DNA from: Lustribacter sp965277075
GTDB taxonomy: Bacteria > Vulcanimicrobiota > Vulcanimicrobiia > Vulcanimicrobiales > Vulcanimicrobiaceae
NCBI GenBank assembly: GCA_965277075.1
Contig: OZ255707.1
Coordinates: forward strand, 3,596,001-3,660,000
Length of the DNA: 64,000 nt
Reading direction: 5' to 3'
The notes beneath the pieces were generated by a model. That model searched no databases and was not told where the DNA came from. It saw only the letters and a list, made by a program, of their open reading frames with translations. The translations under genes were made by a program, and so were the position numbers. Shown here in pieces: positions 61,985-64,000 of this stretch. Within the stretch, counting starts at the first letter, position 1; each line of letters begins with the position of its first letter.

Positions 61985-63822
61985 TGGACCTGCGCGTTGC
62001 CATTACGGGTCACGTCGATCACGGGAAGTCGACGCTGATCGGCCGGCTGCTCTACGATACCGGAAGCCTTGCCGACGGCAAGGCCGACGAAATCACGGCG
62101 TCGAGCGCGCGCCGCGGTCTCGCGACGGAATGGTCGTTCGCGGTCGACGCCGCCCAAGAGGAGCGGGATCAGGCGATCACGATCGAGACGACGCGCGTGT
62201 GGATGCATTACGGCGGCCGGCGTATTGTGATCATCGATACGCCCGGTCACCGCGAATTCATCAAGAACATGATGAGCGGTGCGGCTGACGCCGACGCCGG
62301 AATTTTGGTGATCGATGCGCTCGAGGGCATCCGCGATCAGACGTACCGCCACGCATATTTGCTGCAGCTTCTCGACGTTCCGGAAATCATCGTCGCGGTC
62401 AACAAAATTGATGCCGTCGAGCACGCCGAGCAGCGTTTTTTGGAACTCGAAGGTGATACTCGCGCGCTGCTCGAGACGGCGGGCAAGAAGCTCCTCGCGG
62501 TGGTGCCGCTTTCGGCACGCGACGGCGACAACGTGGTGCGACGTTCGGTGCGAACCGCCTGGTACACGGGCCCGACGCTCATCGAGGTGCTCGTCGGGTT
62601 ACACCCGGCCGACCCGCTTGGCGATCGGCCGTTGCACGTCGAGATCGCGGACGTGTACCGGTTCACCGACGAACGCATCGCGGTGGGTACCGTCGTTGCG
62701 GGACGTGTCGCCGCCGGCGAGCGCGTGCGTCTTTCGCCGAGCGGCGCGATCACGCGCGTGCGGCACATCAAGCGCTGGCCCGAGGACGAACGCGCGGCGA
62801 CGACGGGCGAAGCGATCGGACTGACGTTCGACGATCCGGTGTTCGTCGACCGCGGCGACGTCATCACGCATGCTGATGCACCCGCTCCGAGCGCGACCGC
62901 GGCGTTCGACGGTGTGTTCTTCTGGCTCTCCGCCGAACCGCCACGCGGCGGCGAGACGCTGCAAGCGAAGATCGGCCGCGCCGAGATCGCCGTGACCGTC
63001 GCCGGCATCGAAGAGACGATCGATCTTTCGATTCTCGACCGCGTGTCGCCGAACGAGTCGTCGCGTCACGCGGCATTTTCACTACGCTTGCGAGCAGCAC
63101 GGATCGTCGCCGCAGAACCCGGCGATCGTTCGGTGCTGCTTCGTAACGGCGAAGTCGTCGCCGGCGGAAAACTTTCACGCGTCGAGCCGACGCAGCGCAA
63201 TGCGAACGTCGTGCCGCAGGGCCATCTCGTCTCGCATGAAGAACGCGAGGCGCGCAACGGGTATCGTGGGCTCGTCGCCTGGTTTACCGGACTTCCCGGC
63301 AGCGGTAAGTCCACGCTCGCAATGGCCGTCGAACGGGAGCTCTTTTCACGCGGGTATTTCGTTTTCGTGCTCGACGGCGACAACGTGCGCCGCGGGTTGA
63401 ACGCGGATCTCGGCTTTTCGCACGAGGAGCGCACCGAAAACATCCGGCGCGTCGGCGAGGTCGCGGCGCTCTTTGCGGAGGCGGGCACGATCGTGCTCGC
63501 CAGCACGATTTCACCCCACGCCGAGGACCGGATGCGAGCGCGTGCAGCGGCCCGCGGTGCATTCCGCGAAATCTACGTGCGTGCGAGCGTCGCGGCGTGC
63601 GAAGCGCGCGACGTTAAAGGACATTACCGGAAGGCACGCACCGGGGAAATCGCGGACTTCACCGGCGTATCTGCACCCTACGACGTGCCCGAATCACCCG
63701 ACCTCGTCATCGATACGGAATCGCAAACGCTCGCTGAAAGCGTGCACGCGATCGTTGATGACATCGTTCGTTCGTCGAGCTTGCTCGGTGCCCCGGACGC
63801 GTTGACCTCCGCAACATTATAG
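61984..63822 (+). CDS. cysNC: Fused sulfate adenylyltransferase GTPase subunit and APS kinase (CysNC)
   Basis: 612 residues from ATG 61984. Residues 1 to about 420 are the CysN GTPase: GHVDHGKSTLIGRLLYD (G1), DTPGHREFIKNM (G3), NKIDA (G4) and EF-Tu-like domains 2 and 3. From about residue 435 comes CysC: WFTGLPGSGKSTLAMAVE (P-loop), LDGDNVRRGLNADLGFS and GVSAPYDVPESPDLVIDTE, an intact APS kinase. It drives APS formation by GTP hydrolysis and makes PAPS. With an APS-type CysH in the same operon, PAPS is probably destined for sulfation rather than reduction. Confidence 0.95.
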   Translation: MDLRVAITGHVDHGKSTLIGRLLYDTGSLADGKADEITASSARRGLATEWSFAVDAAQEERDQAITIETTRVWMHYGGRRIVIIDTPGHREFIKNMMSGAADADAGILVIDALEGIRDQTYRHAYLLQLLDVPEIIVAVNKIDAVEHAEQRFLELEGDTRALLETAGKKLLAVVPLSARDGDNVVRRSVRTAWYTGPTLIEVLVGLHPADPLGDRPLHVEIADVYRFTDERIAVGTVVAGRVAAGERVRLSPSGAITRVRHIKRWPEDERAATTGEAIGLTFDDPVFVDRGDVITHADAPAPSATAAFDGVFFWLSAEPPRGGETLQAKIGRAEIAVTVAGIEETIDLSILDRVSPNESSRHAAFSLRLRAARIVAAEPGDRSVLLRNGEVVAGGKLSRVEPTQRNANVVPQGHLVSHEEREARNGYRGLVAWFTGLPGSGKSTLAMAVERELFSRGYFVFVLDGDNVRRGLNADLGFSHEERTENIRRVGEVAALFAEAGTIVLASTISPHAEDRMRARAAARGAFREIYVRASVAACEARDVKGHYRKARTGEIADFTGVSAPYDVPESPDLVIDTESQTLAESVHAIVDDIVRSSSLLGAPDALTSATL

Positions 63823-63880
63823 CCGAGGTTGGGAAGAGAACGGCAGGGCTTCTTTTCGCTCGATCGCCGCACTCTGTTCC

Positions 63881-64000
63881 ATGACGTTTCTTGCGCTCGC
63901 CGCAGCGGGACCCGGACGAGCCGCTGCCACCGGTGACGTCGACGCGGAACTACAGATGGACGCGTTTATCGTCGGGGGCCTTTCGGCGGGCGAGGAGCGC
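63881..64000 (+). CDS. Possible exported protein, 5' portion only
   Basis: The frame from ATG 63881 is open to the window edge (40 codons). It begins TFLALAAAGPGRAAATG, which could be a short signal peptide. Upstream in the same frame SIAALCS extends the hydrophobic run, so the true start may be earlier. No domain can be recognised. A shadow ORF is not excluded. Confidence 0.35.
   Translation, partial: MTFLALAAAGPGRAAATGDVDAELQMDAFIVGGLSAGEER

Overview
The window is GC-rich by eye, densely packed bacterial chromosomal DNA with many 4-bp start/stop overlaps and frequent GTG/TTG starts. RND and MacAB-type efflux systems, BON and DUF6438 lipoproteins and a muropeptide-recycling operon point to a diderm cell. 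A UVR-containing ClpC, an acyl-CoA carboxylase with a possible epsilon-like subunit and an apparently leaderless cysteine leader ORF are more typical of Terrabacteria. A high-GC diderm lineage of the Candidatus Eremiobacterota/Vulcanimicrobiota kind would fit, but this is inference and no rRNA marker is present. No tRNA, rRNA or CRISPR array was recognised.

Layout. 1-8.1 kb is accessory: a partial SDR gene divergent from an AraC regulator, an IS3-family transposase remnant, two TetR regulators with visible operator-like palindromes, a ribbon-helix-helix protein behind a 20-bp perfect palindrome, a DUF1330/epoxide-hydrolase cassette whose last gene is frameshifted, and an Xre/RES toxin-antitoxin pair. 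8.3-18.5 kb holds a spore-photoproduct-lyase-like radical SAM protein, an RND pump with its adaptor, a MacA/MacB exporter and a BON lipoprotein. 18.6-25.0 kb runs from three small proteins into a complete-looking muropeptide rescue set (NagZ, AmiE-like hydrolase, AnmK, BadF-type kinase, MurQ). 25-28.3 kb has a GNAT protein, a small exported protein, a DUF4127 protein and a broken chloroperoxidase-type hydrolase.

28.3-44.4 kb is a long minus-strand block. It contains a partner-switching module (PP2C phosphatase, STAS, anti-sigma kinase) feeding directly into methylmalonyl-CoA mutase and epimerase, a gentisate-type dioxygenase, fabI coupled to a tiny acyl-CoA-carboxylase-associated ORF and a biotin-carboxylase/BCCP subunit, a DUF6438 lipoprotein, a propionyl-type carboxyltransferase, a MIP18-family protein, and livHMGF translationally coupled to psuK-psuG. 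Together the carboxylase, epimerase and mutase genes describe propionyl-CoA to succinyl-CoA conversion.

44.6-56.7 kb carries clpC, a SWIM-SNF2 helicase, hyuA-hyuB-SDR, a quinone oxidoreductase and a beta-carbonic anhydrase. 56.75-63.8 kb is a sulfate uptake and assimilation operon (cysH-cysA-sbp-cysT-cysW-cysD-cysNC). Its leader is the most interesting element in the window. A good promoter starts an apparently leaderless 23-codon ORF with four Cys codons in eight. This is followed by a perfect 12-bp hairpin immediately before cysH, which has the architecture of a cysteine-responsive attenuator.
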